Positions 18,192-27,913 of a stretch of DNA of 64,000 nt are shown here, one piece after another; position 1 is the stretch's first letter; each line of letters starts with the position of its first letter. The stretch comes from JAVBLP01 sp031553505 (GTDB taxonomy: Bacteria; Elusimicrobiota; Endomicrobiia; Endomicrobiales; Endomicrobiaceae): the NCBI GenBank assembly GCA_031553505.1, contig JAVBLP010000016.1:1-64000 (forward strand). Reading direction: 5' to 3'. The notes under the pieces were generated by a model. That model saw nothing but the letters and a program-made list of their open reading frames with translations. It was not told where the DNA came from and made no database searches. The position numbers and the translations under genes were made by a program.

Positions 18192-21100
18192 ATGGCAATA
18201 GATTACTTAAAACATTTAAAAAAATATGCAGAGGATTTTCTAGAGTACAGCGAACTTCATCCGGAAGATTTAAAAATCGCGCACTCAAGGCAGGGCAAGG
18301 ATGAATACGACAAACTGCTTGAATTTTACGGCAATTCCGTAAAACAAAACCCTTCAGACGCATCCGCTTACTACAATTTAGGGCAAATCCGTCAGAAAAA
18401 AGGAAAACACAAAGAAGCCATAAGGGAGTTTGCTAAAGCCATAGAGCTTGAGCCAAACTTTTCTTTTGCTTTTATTGCCCGCGGCGATTCTTACGCTGCG
18501 CTGGAGGAATACGATAAATCCGTTGCGGATTTTCAGAAAGCAATGGATTTAAACCCAAAAAATTCAACCGCTTACAGCGGCATGGGAAATGTTTACAGAA
18601 GGCAGGGCAAAAATGCCGAAGCCGTCAGCTATTTTAATAAAGCCGTGGAGCTCAGCAAAGAAAACGCTTCCGCTTTTTACGGCAGGGCAATGGCATACAG
18701 GGCGACAGGCGAGACGGACAAAGCCATATCTGATTTTACGAAAGCAATAGAACTTAACCCGAATGACGATTTCTCTTATAATAACAGGGGTATAGCGTAC
18801 AGGCACAAAGATGATTTGGATAAAGCCGCTGCGGATTTTACAAAAGCATTGGAAATAGAGCCGCAAAACGCGTTTGCCCTTAATAATCGCGGCGTAACAT
18901 ACAGAAAGATGTTAAATGAAGAAGGCGCCGAAAAAGATTTTAAGCAAGCGGTCCAAGCCGCTCCGGAAGACGCTTTTGCGTATTATAACCTTGGCTGTCT
19001 TTACAGGTATCAGGGGCTGATGGATAAAGCTCTTAAAGAAATTGCCAGGGCGATAGATGCCGACTACAAATTTTACCCGGCTTTTTTTGCGCGTTCTTAC
19101 ATATACTGTGAACAAAATGATTTTAATAAAGCCTATACTGATTCCGAGCAGGCGATAGATTTAATGCCGGACTTATCTTTTCCGTATTTTCTAAAAGGGT
19201 ATATAAAACACAATCTCAAAGATTATAAAAGGGCTACGCTTTCATACGATAAGGCGATAGCGCTTAAAGAAAAAGACGCGGAGTTGTACTATGCCCGCGG
19301 CTTATCCGCTTTTGAAAGCAAAGATTACGCTCTTGCCGACGTAAGTTTTACAAAGGCGCTTGAGTTAAAGTTTATCAATCCTGAAATTTTTGCCGCGAGG
19401 GCGGACGTTTATTTCCAGATGCGCGGTTATGCCAATGCCGTAAAAGATTTAAATGAGGTTTTAAGAAAAAACAGCTCCGTTCCGGAAGCGTATTTTTTAA
19501 GAGCCCAATCTTACTTTAACATGAAAGAGTATCAAAAAGCGTCCGATGATTTTATCGCGTGCGCGGGGCAAAACCACCGCGCGGCGGAGTCTTATTATTC
19601 CGCGGCTTTGGCAAATTTTGAATTAAAAAAATATGACCTTTCGGTAAAATACTTTAATGAAGCGGAAAACGCGGGATACATAAATACCGAACTGCATAAA
19701 AGAAGGGCAAAAGCTTATATCGGCGCGGGAGAAAGAAAAGCCGCTTTTAAAGATTTAACAGAAGCGCAAAAAGAAAACCCCGGAGACGCCGTTGTTTACA
19801 GGATGATGGCTGAAATTATGACGGAAGACGGAGATTATAAAGAAGCGCTTTCTAATGTAAATAAAGCGCTCGAAATATCCCAAAGCGATGAAAAAGCTTA
19901 TTTTGTGAAAGCGAAAATAGAATTTTTAATGAAAGATTATTCCGGAGCGGCAAAAGACGCCGGGCAGGCTGCCGAGTTGATGCCATATTTTGTGGATGCC
20001 CTGATTTTAAAAGCGGAAGCAAATATGGAAAAAGGCGACTTTTTCCAGTCCGAAAAAGATTTTGACATTGCTTTAGGGCTTGAGCCGGATAACGGCGGGG
20101 CGTACGTAAAACGCGCGCTTCTTTTTATAAAGACGGGCGATAATGAAAAAGCCTTGCAGGATATTGACGAGGCGTTAAGCATAGACGCAAATAACCCGCT
20201 GGGATATTTATATAAAGGCGTTGTCTTCAGGAACATGGGCAGGTTTCCGGAATCTTTAAAGAATTATGATACCGCTTTACGCATGATTACCGGCAAAGAA
20301 AAAGAAGGAATAGACAAATCTCTTTTTGATTTCAAAGATTATTACCTTTCCCAGACCGAAACTATCAATGAACTGCGCCGCGATATGGATAATCTCCAGA
20401 AAAAGCTGAAAAACTATGAAAAAACAGATAAAAACTCCGATGCGGAAACTTTAGCCGCAGTTAAAAAAAGCAGGAAAGAAGCCACTCAGTATCTTGCCTA
20501 TTCAGCCGAAGACAGCAAAGACGCCGCGAAAGTTGCCGAAAACCCCGCGCAGGAATATAAAAAAGAAGGTAAGGCGATGGTTGCCGCGCCGCCGGAAGAA
20601 CAGCTGGCCGCGCCCGTTGAAAACAAAGATGAAAATAAACAGCAGGCTAATAATTTAAAACAGCCGGGTTTGCCTGAAGAAAAAAAGTCTTATATGAAAG
20701 AGTTTTTTGAAGGGATTGAAGTCTCTGAAGAAGAGCCAAATCCCGCGAAATCTGAACTTCTTTCCGGCTTGAGGGCAAAACTCAGCGGTTTGGACGAAAT
20801 CTTAAATAAAGCAAAAGAAAGCAGCGCAAAACCTGTCGGAAAAAAGAAACTAAAAACGAAAAAAGAAACCGTCATGAAAGAAGAACCCAAACAGGAAGAA
20901 GAACCTGCGGAAACAGAAATAAAACCGCCGGAACCTGCGCAGGAGGCAATAATCCCAAAACCGGAAGAGCCAAAACAAACTGAAACAGCGACGCTTAAAG
21001 AAATTAAAAAAGAAGAAAATATACAGCAACAGCCTGAACCCGCAGCCGAACCTGTCCTGGAAATTAAAGAAGAAGAAATTTTACCGGAGCAAACAGCGCT

Positions 21101-23516
21101 CGCGGCAGAGACTGAAAAAGCAAATGAAAGTGCTCCCGAACTAAAAACTGAAGAAGCAGCAAAAGAGAATATTAAAGAAGAATCTAAAACGAAAGAAAAA
21201 AAAGAAGAGCCGAAGATTGAAGAATCTCCTGTACCTCCGCCGCCTCCCGTAAAAAAGGATTTTTCAAATATAACAACTTTTGGCGAAGCTTTTGAAGCTA
21301 TTGAAACCGAGCCCGATAACTATAAACATTACCTAAAGAGGGCGGCTTTGTACGAACGCAAAAAAGAGTTTAAAAAAGCGGAAGACGATTATAAAAAAGC
21401 GCAGGAACTTACCGGAGGCAAAGATAATTCCGTTTTGCTGCCTCTCGCGGCTCTGTACCAGGCAGAAAATAAAGAAAAAGAAACTCTCGGCATTTACGGT
21501 AAAATTCTTGAAAATGACCCTGAAAATACGGATATTTTTTTGAAAAAGGCCGAGATTTACTCTTCGCTTAATAATGATGAAGAGTTTTTGAAAGCTGTCG
21601 GCAGCGTTATTGAAACAGACAGTAATAATCCGCAGGCTTACGTTATGAGGGCGGAGCATTACGCGTCAAAAAATGAATTTAAAAAAGCTCTGGAAGACGT
21701 TAATAAAGTTTTATCTTTAAAGCCCGACAATGCCAGCGTTTTTTACTTCAGGGGCTTTATCAATTACTCTTTGAAAGATTATGACGGCTGTTTTAATGAT
21801 ATGAAAAAAGCTTCGGATTTAAAGTCCGAAGAGCCGGAAATAAGCAGGTATTTGGGTATATGCAGTTTTAAAAAAGCAAAATACGCGGATGCCGTTAAGT
21901 TTTTTACGGAAGCGGTTGAAAAAGGTTTCCGGGATGAGGAAGTTTTCGCGGGTAAGGCGGAATCTGAATTTATCGAAGGCGATTTTGACAAGGCAATAGA
22001 AGATATGTCGAAAGCGATAGATTTAAACTCAAAAAAATATGATTATTACCTTATCAGGGGCGATTCTTACGCCAAAAAAGGAATCTTTGAAAAAGCATAT
22101 AAAGATTATGAGAAAGTTTCTAAACTGAATCCTGCCGATGAGGCGTTTGCGCTTAAACTGGCTGATTTTCTTTTTGATAACGGCAAATATGCTATTGCCG
22201 CAAAAGAATACACGAAACTTATAGAGAAAAATTCTACAAAAGCCGAACTCTTTAAAAAACGCGGCTTGTCTTACCTTAAAGCCGGAAATACAAAAGACGC
22301 GAACGACAACTTTAATTACGCGTTAAAATTAAATCCCGATATAGACGTTCCCGTTGAAAAGCTCAAAGCGCTGGACAAGAAGGTTCCTCCGGCGGTCGCG
22401 AAACCGAAAGAGGCGGCGCAAACTGTTAAGAAAGCGGAGCCGGTTCCCGTAAAAGAAAAACAGGCTTTGCCTGTACAGCCCGTAAAACCTAAAGAAATTG
22501 TGCCTGAACCAAAAAAACAAGAAAATGCAGATATTCTGGCTAAGGAAAGAGAAAAGAAGGTTTTGGAAAAGCTGAAAATTGCAGAAGAAGTTAAGCCTAA
22601 ACAGGCTGAACAGCCAAAATCTGAAGAAAAAAAGGCCGGTCCTGCGGAAACGCCGGTTGACATACTTGCCAAAGACAGGGAAAAACAGCTTCTTGAAAAG
22701 CAGCATAAAGAAGAAACACAGGCAAAAGAAGAGATTTTACCTAAAGTTAAGCCTGAAGAGAAAAAGACTGAAATCAAACAAGAAGAACATGTGAAACAGA
22801 TTGATATACTTGCTCAAGAAAGGACGGTTAAACCTCTTGAACTCCAAAAACAGCCGGCTGTGAAAGAAGAAAAATCCGGCGGTTTTTTTGCGAAATTTAA
22901 AAATGCGTTCAAAAAAGAAACTAAATCTGAAACAGTTGTTGAGAAGAAAGTATTGCCCGTTCAAAGGGATATTTTGCCAAAACCTGCTCCAGCGCCTGTT
23001 AAGGCTGAAATGCCAAAACCTAAACCGGCGGCGCAGAATGTTTTATCTTCCGGAGCCGCGTCAGGAGATGTCGCGTATAATAGGGCAAATCTGAATTTTA
23101 AAAATAAGAAGTTTGATGTCGCCATAGAAGAGCTTGGCAAAATACTTGACCAGGATCCTTATCACGCGCAGGCTTATATGCTCAGGGCTGATGCTTACAT
23201 AGAAACAGGCGACAGCGAAAAAGCGCTCAGGGATTTAAACAGGCTTGTTGAAATTTCCCCTGCAATGCTTATTGCGTATTTTAAAAGGGCCGAAATCAAT
23301 TATTCCAAAGGCGCTTTTGACGCCGCTATGGATGATTACCGCAAAGTAACGGAAATAAACCCGAGATATGCCGCGGCATATCTCGGCATTGCGAATGTTT
23401 ATGTTAAAAAAGGCGATAAAGAAAACGCTATTTCAAACTACTTCCTCGCGAAAAAATACGATATTAAGTACGGCAAAGTTGCCGACACAGAAATTAAAAA
23501 CCTTTCCAGCAAATAA
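18192..23516 (+). CDS. Giant tetratricopeptide-repeat protein with charged Pro/Glu/Lys linkers
   Basis: A 1774-residue cytoplasmic-looking protein (no signal peptide) with an AAGGG ribosome-binding site. Three TPR blocks are visible: about residues 55-710 (some 19 repeats, such as AYYNLGQIRQKKGKHKEAIR), 1025-1395 (about ten) and 1626-1765 (four). Canonical TPR positions (A-x2-G/N, Y, A/G, P-x-N/D) recur every 34 residues. The linkers (about 760-1020 and 1395-1620) are low-complexity, rich in Lys, Glu, Pro and Ala. The second repeats a short motif, DILAKEREK at 1447, DILAKDREK at 1490, DILAQER at 1538 and DILPKP at 1593. A basic patch, GGFFAKFKNAFKKE, follows the third. TPR arrays scaffold protein complexes; the partners are unknown. 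Confidence 0.85.
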   Translation: MAIDYLKHLKKYAEDFLEYSELHPEDLKIAHSRQGKDEYDKLLEFYGNSVKQNPSDASAYYNLGQIRQKKGKHKEAIREFAKAIELEPNFSFAFIARGDSYAALEEYDKSVADFQKAMDLNPKNSTAYSGMGNVYRRQGKNAEAVSYFNKAVELSKENASAFYGRAMAYRATGETDKAISDFTKAIELNPNDDFSYNNRGIAYRHKDDLDKAAADFTKALEIEPQNAFALNNRGVTYRKMLNEEGAEKDFKQAVQAAPEDAFAYYNLGCLYRYQGLMDKALKEIARAIDADYKFYPAFFARSYIYCEQNDFNKAYTDSEQAIDLMPDLSFPYFLKGYIKHNLKDYKRATLSYDKAIALKEKDAELYYARGLSAFESKDYALADVSFTKALELKFINPEIFAARADVYFQMRGYANAVKDLNEVLRKNSSVPEAYFLRAQSYFNMKEYQKASDDFIACAGQNHRAAESYYSAALANFELKKYDLSVKYFNEAENAGYINTELHKRRAKAYIGAGERKAAFKDLTEAQKENPGDAVVYRMMAEIMTEDGDYKEALSNVNKALEISQSDEKAYFVKAKIEFLMKDYSGAAKDAGQAAELMPYFVDALILKAEANMEKGDFFQSEKDFDIALGLEPDNGGAYVKRALLFIKTGDNEKALQDIDEALSIDANNPLGYLYKGVVFRNMGRFPESLKNYDTALRMITGKEKEGIDKSLFDFKDYYLSQTETINELRRDMDNLQKKLKNYEKTDKNSDAETLAAVKKSRKEATQYLAYSAEDSKDAAKVAENPAQEYKKEGKAMVAAPPEEQLAAPVENKDENKQQANNLKQPGLPEEKKSYMKEFFEGIEVSEEEPNPAKSELLSGLRAKLSGLDEILNKAKESSAKPVGKKKLKTKKETVMKEEPKQEEEPAETEIKPPEPAQEAIIPKPEEPKQTETATLKEIKKEENIQQQPEPAAEPVLEIKEEEILPEQTALAAETEKANESAPELKTEEAAKENIKEESKTKEKKEEPKIEESPVPPPPPVKKDFSNITTFGEAFEAIETEPDNYKHYLKRAALYERKKEFKKAEDDYKKAQELTGGKDNSVLLPLAALYQAENKEKETLGIYGKILENDPENTDIFLKKAEIYSSLNNDEEFLKAVGSVIETDSNNPQAYVMRAEHYASKNEFKKALEDVNKVLSLKPDNASVFYFRGFINYSLKDYDGCFNDMKKASDLKSEEPEISRYLGICSFKKAKYADAVKFFTEAVEKGFRDEEVFAGKAESEFIEGDFDKAIEDMSKAIDLNSKKYDYYLIRGDSYAKKGIFEKAYKDYEKVSKLNPADEAFALKLADFLFDNGKYAIAAKEYTKLIEKNSTKAELFKKRGLSYLKAGNTKDANDNFNYALKLNPDIDVPVEKLKALDKKVPPAVAKPKEAAQTVKKAEPVPVKEKQALPVQPVKPKEIVPEPKKQENADILAKEREKKVLEKLKIAEEVKPKQAEQPKSEEKKAGPAETPVDILAKDREKQLLEKQHKEETQAKEEILPKVKPEEKKTEIKQEEHVKQIDILAQERTVKPLELQKQPAVKEEKSGGFFAKFKNAFKKETKSETVVEKKVLPVQRDILPKPAPAPVKAEMPKPKPAAQNVLSSGAASGDVAYNRANLNFKNKKFDVAIEELGKILDQDPYHAQAYMLRADAYIETGDSEKALRDLNRLVEISPAMLIAYFKRAEINYSKGAFDAAMDDYRKVTEINPRYAAAYLGIANVYVKKGDKENAISNYFLAKKYDIKYGKVADTEIKNLSSK

Positions 23517-23548
23517 AATACTACTTTTAGAAGTAAAGTAAAATGAGG

Positions 23549-24337
23549 TTATCTGACCTTGTAAAACTTGTGCAGTTGCGTCATCAAATGTACATTTGGC
23601 AGCGTGTTTGCGGCATAAGAGTAAAACTTGTACAGGCTGGGAAGGGGCGGTTTGTCTTTTGTCAGTGAGGGCTGCAGTATGAGATGTGTTTTCAGAGATG
23701 CTTTTTTTATCGTTTCAACGCTTTTTTGAATGTCTTTTATTGTAGTGTTTTTTGTTATTACGCATTTTACAAAAACTTTATCTCCGGCGGTTTTAAGAAA
23801 TTGAAGGTGTTTTTTCCAGAAGTTTTTATTACAGTCTTTCTCGAATTTAAAATCCATTGAAACAATATCACAAAATTTTATTACTTTTTGCGATGCTTTA
23901 GGCAGCGTGCCGTTTGTTTCAAGATACACTGAAAATCCCGCTTTTTTAAGCTCCGGCAGTAAAATTTTCAAAAAACCCTCGTGTATTAAAGGTTCGCCTC
24001 CCGTTATAGAAACCGAAGGCTTGCCAAAAACAAAAGCTTCAGAATGTTTTTTATGCAGCTGTTTTGCCTTGCTGACAATTTCTGAAACAGTCAGAAACTT
24101 TGTTTTATCGGATATGTTGACAGAATAACTTGTATCGCAGTAACTGCATTTTGCATTGCAGCCCGCAAAACGCGTAAAAATCTGCGGCATTCCGCTGTAA
24201 AGCCCTTCACCCTGATAGGAAAAAAATATCTCATAAACAGGCGCCTTAATAGGATATTCGGGCGCGTGTATGGCAGCGGCATTTGTTATTGCCGCTTTTT
24301 TATTTTTTTTAACTGTTTTTGCTATGCCTCTTTGCAT
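23549..24337 (-). CDS. queE: 7-carboxy-7-deazaguanine synthase (radical SAM)
   Basis: Converts 6-carboxy-5,6,7,8-tetrahydropterin to 7-carboxy-7-deazaguanine in the preQ0/queuosine pathway. The radical-SAM cluster motif is CNAKCSYCDT (Cys 60, 64, 67), with the C-x3-C-x2-C spacing of QueE. It is preceded by FFSYQGEGLYSGMPQIFTRF, the family's substrate-binding start. SITGGEPLIHEG is the SAM-binding GGEP motif, and VYLETNGTLP follows. At 262 residues it is a little longer than many QueE proteins because of a basic extension of about 30 residues, so the true start could be internal. It is last in an operon with queC and queD, starting seven bases after the queC stop. Confidence 0.93.
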   Translation of the reverse strand: MQRGIAKTVKKNKKAAITNAAAIHAPEYPIKAPVYEIFFSYQGEGLYSGMPQIFTRFAGCNAKCSYCDTSYSVNISDKTKFLTVSEIVSKAKQLHKKHSEAFVFGKPSVSITGGEPLIHEGFLKILLPELKKAGFSVYLETNGTLPKASQKVIKFCDIVSMDFKFEKDCNKNFWKKHLQFLKTAGDKVFVKCVITKNTTIKDIQKSVETIKKASLKTHLILQPSLTKDKPPLPSLYKFYSYAANTLPNVHLMTQLHKFYKVR

Positions 24338-24344
24338 CTATTCC

Positions 24345-24998
24345 TCATTTGTTTATAGCGGGATCATTTATTTTTACTTCTTCAAAACCTTTTGCCCTCA
24401 ATTTGCATGAATCGCATTTGCCGCACGGTTTTGCAAAACCGTTATAGCATGTCCATGTATCTTTATATAGCACTCCCAGCTTTAAACCGAGTTTTATTAT
24501 TCTAGCTTTAGTCATGTCAAGAATAGGCGTTTTTACTGATATTTTAGTTTTAAGCGCTTTTAAAACGCCGTTATAAGCATTTATAAACTCCGGCGTACAG
24601 TCGGGGTAATTGGAAAAATCTACGGAATTTACTCCCGTGAATATTGAATCCGCCGCAATTGACTGGGCGTAAGACAGCGCGTAAGAAAGGAAAAGGGTGT
24701 TTCTTCCGGGTACATAGGTTGAAGGAATGTTTTTTCTTTTATCGTTTCCGGCAGGTATTTTTTTGCATTTGCTTGTTAAAGCGTCGTTTGACCACGGCAG
24801 CGATATTTTTACTACTTTGTATTCCGCTGCGGTTTTTTTAACTATTTTTACGGCGGTTTTAATTTCTTTGCTGTGTTTTTGCCCGTAATCAAATATGAGG
24901 CAGAAACATTTATAATTTTTTGCCAAAGCATAATACAAAACGGTGGTAGAGTCTAATCCGCCGGAAAATAATATAACGGCTTTTTTTTCCTTTTTCAT
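24345..24998 (-). CDS. queC: 7-cyano-7-deazaguanine synthase
   Basis: Converts 7-carboxy-7-deazaguanine to preQ0 using ATP and ammonia. The PP-loop ATP site is LFSGGLDSTT near the N-terminus. FDYGQKHSKEI follows, and a C-terminal zinc cluster (CYNGFAKPCGKCDSC) supplies four Cys. The frame is open for 18 codons further upstream, but the start chosen here gives the normal N-terminus (MKKEKKAVILFSGG) and overlaps the queD stop as ATGA, so the two are translationally coupled. Length 217 residues, as expected for the family. Confidence 0.95.
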   Translation of the reverse strand: MKKEKKAVILFSGGLDSTTVLYYALAKNYKCFCLIFDYGQKHSKEIKTAVKIVKKTAAEYKVVKISLPWSNDALTSKCKKIPAGNDKRKNIPSTYVPGRNTLFLSYALSYAQSIAADSIFTGVNSVDFSNYPDCTPEFINAYNGVLKALKTKISVKTPILDMTKARIIKLGLKLGVLYKDTWTCYNGFAKPCGKCDSCKLRAKGFEEVKINDPAINK

Positions 24999-25366
24999 TC
25001 TGCTGACACCGTTGCGGAAGAGGTTTCGCTCTCCCAAACTTCTATTTCGCATACTTTTGCGGTTTCTGTTTCGGCTTTTTTCAGCTCTTCAAATATAAAA
25101 GCCGCGATATTTTCTGCGGTAGGGTTTATTTTATCAAAAGGATGCGTATCGTTTAAAAATTTATGGTCAAGATGCGCCATAATTTTATCTAAATGCGCCT
25201 TTATTTCGGTAAAATCCAAAAGCATGCCTGTTTTGTCGAGTTTTGTGCCGCAGAACGCCGCCCGGACTTTCCAGTTATGGCCGTGAAGGTTTTCACATCT
25301 GCCTTTATACTCCCTGAGGCAATGGGCGGACGCAAAACTCTTGATTACGGAAAGTTTGTATTTCAT
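24995..25366 (-). CDS. queD: 6-carboxy-5,6,7,8-tetrahydropterin synthase
   Basis: A PTPS/QueD-family enzyme that turns dihydroneopterin triphosphate into 6-carboxytetrahydropterin, the first dedicated step toward preQ0. In 123 residues the zinc ligands are visible as His 15 (FASAHCL) and His 28 and 30 (LHGHNW). The catalytic Cys is residue 24 in KGRCENLHGH, the QueD type of spacing. It lies three bases after murI and overlaps queC by four bases. The GTP cyclohydrolase that supplies its substrate is not in this window. Confidence 0.94.
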   Translation of the reverse strand: MKYKLSVIKSFASAHCLREYKGRCENLHGHNWKVRAAFCGTKLDKTGMLLDFTEIKAHLDKIMAHLDHKFLNDTHPFDKINPTAENIAAFIFEELKKAETETAKVCEIEVWESETSSATVSAE

Positions 25367-25369
25367 GTA

Positions 25370-26194
25370 TTACTCCAAATCTATTTTTTTTGCTTTCAAT
25401 ATTTTTTTTGAAAAGAAACGGCTTCCTATCCTTTGGAATTTTTCGGGGTTGTCGCTTACGTAAAAGCTTATGGACGGTTTGTTTTTGGCATCCGAAAGCA
25501 TATTTGTTTTTGAAAGCGTCTCTTTAACTTCTTTAGCGGTGGCGTTCGCCGAATCTATAAGCTGCACTTTATTGCCTGAAATTTTTTTGAGAGTTTCTTT
25601 TAAAAGCGGATAATGCGTACAGCCCAAAACTAAAGTATCTATTTTTTTATCAAGAAGCGGTTTTAAATAAGTTTTGGCTATATCGTCAGTTATCTTTCCC
25701 TTGCTCCATCCTTCTTCAACAAGCGGTACAAACAGCGGGCAAGCCTGCTGGTAAACCGAAAAATCAGAAAATTTTCTGATTGCTTTTTTGTAAGAATCGC
25801 TGTTTACTGTGCCTTCGGTGCCTATGACGCCGATTTTTTTGTTTTTTGACGTTTTTACCGCTTCTTTCGCGCCCGGTTCTATAACGCCTATAACCGGAAC
25901 ATTTAAAGTTTTTTTGAGTTCTGAAAGCGCGAAAGCTGAAGCTGTATTACAGGCAATAACAATAAGTTTTACGTCGTTTTTCATAAGAAAAGCGGCGATA
26001 TCTTTTGAAAATTTTATAACGGTGTTTTTTGATTTTGAGCCGTAAGGGACATGGGCCGTATCTCCGAAATAAATTATATTTTCATTCGGAAGCAGCTTGT
26101 TGATGGCGGAAACTACCGTAAGCCCGCCAAAGCCTGAATCGAACACGCCGACAGGCTTATTTTTTTCCGTTTTGGATTTTGTCTTTACGCGCAT
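25370..26194 (-). CDS. murI: Glutamate racemase
   Basis: Makes D-glutamate for peptidoglycan. The N-terminus carries VGVFDSGFGGLTVV and YFGDTAHVPYG. The two catalytic cysteines are in IACNTASAF (Cys 82) and LGCTHYPLL (Cys 192). The length of 274 residues is normal. The start lies 38 bases inside the upstream amidase gene, has a GAAGGA ribosome-binding site about 12 bases away, and no good downstream start exists before the conserved VFDSG. Placement directly after an amidase gene groups two cell-wall functions. Confidence 0.96.
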   Translation of the reverse strand: MRVKTKSKTEKNKPVGVFDSGFGGLTVVSAINKLLPNENIIYFGDTAHVPYGSKSKNTVIKFSKDIAAFLMKNDVKLIVIACNTASAFALSELKKTLNVPVIGVIEPGAKEAVKTSKNKKIGVIGTEGTVNSDSYKKAIRKFSDFSVYQQACPLFVPLVEEGWSKGKITDDIAKTYLKPLLDKKIDTLVLGCTHYPLLKETLKKISGNKVQLIDSANATAKEVKETLSKTNMLSDAKNKPSISFYVSDNPEKFQRIGSRFFSKKILKAKKIDLE

Positions 26195-27911
26195 AGTATT
26201 TTTTTATTCCTTCGTATATTGAGTCCGCGACAGCCGCGCGGAATTTTTTGGTGTTGAGCTTTGATTCTTCGGCGTAATTGCTTAAGAAAGCGCTTTCAAC
26301 AAGCACCGCCGGCATCTGTGCGCCCCTTAAAACATAGAAGCTTGCCTGTTTTGTGCCTCTGTTTGGTATCTTAAGCCTTCCGGGAGTTTCCGAAGCTATA
26401 AAACTGCAGAGTTCGGCGGAATCGTTAATATATTCATTTATCATCATTGACCATAACATTTCCTGCAGCAGAGCGCGTTTTTTTGTTGGTTTGCCTTCAA
26501 GCTCCAAAACCGAGTTTTCCAAAGTTGCGGTCGCGGCGGCTTCGGAATCGGTGGCTTTTTCCGATAAAAAGTAAATTTCAAAACCGTTTACGCTTCTGTT
26601 AAAATTTGCGTTGCAGTGTACCGAAACAAACAAATCGGCATGGTGTTCATTTGCGATGTTTGTCCTGTCAACGAGGGGGATAAACGTATCGTCTTTTCTT
26701 GTAAGCACAATTTCATATTCGTCATCATTGTCAAAAATCTTTTTGAGTTCGTAAACAATTTCGAGGTTTATGTCTTTTTCTTTGGTTCCGTTAGGGCCTA
26801 CAGCTCCGGGGTCTTCCCCGCCGTGCCCCGCGTCTATAACAATAATCCTTCTGCGTTGAAAATCTTTGGTTTTGGATGCTGCCGCTTTTTTAGGCATAAC
26901 CTCGGGCACCGTAGTGGTGTCATCTATTATTGAGTAGCTGTCATCAACTATCGCGGCGTCATATTTCACCACGGGCACGCTTGCCAAATCCTGATTGTTG
27001 GCGTCTGTTTCTACGGCTGCCACAACTTCGGTTATCTGCGCTTCGCCGTATTGTTCAACCGGCACGGCAACGGCGGATTTAATGTCATCCGGCAAAGCCG
27101 CGTATTCGTCAAGTTCAGGTATTGTTGTTTCCTTTAATGCGGTTACATCGACCGGCTTTGAGTGCTCAATATCTATGACTATCCTGTACGGATTTTTTAA
27201 AAGCATACTTTTTACTACTTTAGGGGTCTGTTGGAGATTTATTACAAATTCGGCGACTTTGCCTTTGGTTTCATAAGTTACGTCTTTAACAGCGCCGTTG
27301 TTGGGGTATATAAAATCCCTTTGAATCTGGCCTCTGTGCACATTTAAAACCAGCGCTCCTGAAGATTTCAGAACCGTGTAAGGCAGGCGGTCTTCAAGCT
27401 GTATTACTATTTCCGTGCTGTCGGCTTTTGTAAAGTATCTGACGGAAGCAATATTTGAACGGTGGTTTACCGTAAGGATTGAAGCGTCCTGGTTCCATGT
27501 TGTGTCGGCTTCGGCAAATTCGGCAAATTCCGTAGATTCCAGAATTTCAGGGGAAATATACAACTCATTTTTGATAAGCCTTGAAGGCATACCCATTTTT
27601 TTTGACTTTTTGCCAAATACAACTACATTACTGTCGGCTTTAATGTCTATCTTTTTGTTATTTATGCGCATCGTTACCTGGGAGCTGACAGGTTTCCACT
27701 CAAGCGTCGCATTGTAAATTTCGGCAGCTTCCCTTATGGAAAAAAACTTTGTTTTATCCGTGATGGTATAGGCGCTTACGCCGGGCATCGCTTCGCCGTC
27801 AATGATGACGTTGATCGCGGATTGTTTAGGCGCCGCCGCTTTCGCCCCAAACGCTAAAGACGGGCAAAGTACAACCAAAGAAAGCATAAATAAAGGTATT
27901 ATTTTTTTCAT
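26157..27911 (-). CDS. N-acetylmuramoyl-L-alanine amidase (AMIN plus Amidase_3)
   Basis: A 584-residue exported cell-wall hydrolase that cleaves the amide bond between muramic acid and the stem peptide. Residues 1-22 are a signal peptide. About 35-140 resemble a copper-amine-oxidase-N-like wall-associated domain (VIDGEAMPGVSAY, TVNHRSN). About 150-255 form an AMIN localisation domain, and a Val/Asp-rich linker follows. The catalytic Amidase_3 domain (about 355-575) shows the zinc ligands in VIDAGHGGEDPG and SVHCNAN and the catalytic-type Glu in AVLVESAFLSN. This matches AmiC-type enzymes of cell separation. It lies two bases after the GDYXXLXY gene and overlaps murI. Confidence 0.92.
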   Translation of the reverse strand: MKKIIPLFMLSLVVLCPSLAFGAKAAAPKQSAINVIIDGEAMPGVSAYTITDKTKFFSIREAAEIYNATLEWKPVSSQVTMRINNKKIDIKADSNVVVFGKKSKKMGMPSRLIKNELYISPEILESTEFAEFAEADTTWNQDASILTVNHRSNIASVRYFTKADSTEIVIQLEDRLPYTVLKSSGALVLNVHRGQIQRDFIYPNNGAVKDVTYETKGKVAEFVINLQQTPKVVKSMLLKNPYRIVIDIEHSKPVDVTALKETTIPELDEYAALPDDIKSAVAVPVEQYGEAQITEVVAAVETDANNQDLASVPVVKYDAAIVDDSYSIIDDTTTVPEVMPKKAAASKTKDFQRRRIIVIDAGHGGEDPGAVGPNGTKEKDINLEIVYELKKIFDNDDEYEIVLTRKDDTFIPLVDRTNIANEHHADLFVSVHCNANFNRSVNGFEIYFLSEKATDSEAAATATLENSVLELEGKPTKKRALLQEMLWSMMINEYINDSAELCSFIASETPGRLKIPNRGTKQASFYVLRGAQMPAVLVESAFLSNYAEESKLNTKKFRAAVADSIYEGIKKYYARKDKIQNGKK

Positions 27912-27913
27912 TT

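Noticed and set aside
22316..22964. Long antisense and alternative-frame reading frames opposite the TPR linkers
   Set aside because: They are low-complexity Phe/Ser- or Lys/Arg-rich mirrors of the Lys/Glu-rich coding strand, without start signals.
18192..23516. Periodic pattern of about 102 bases that could suggest a DNA repeat array
   Set aside because: The period is the 34-residue TPR; DNA copies are not similar enough to be a tandem repeat or CRISPR array.
24999..25052. 18-codon N-terminal extension of queC
   Set aside because: It lies inside queD; the internal ATG gives the normal QueC N-terminus and an ATGA overlap.
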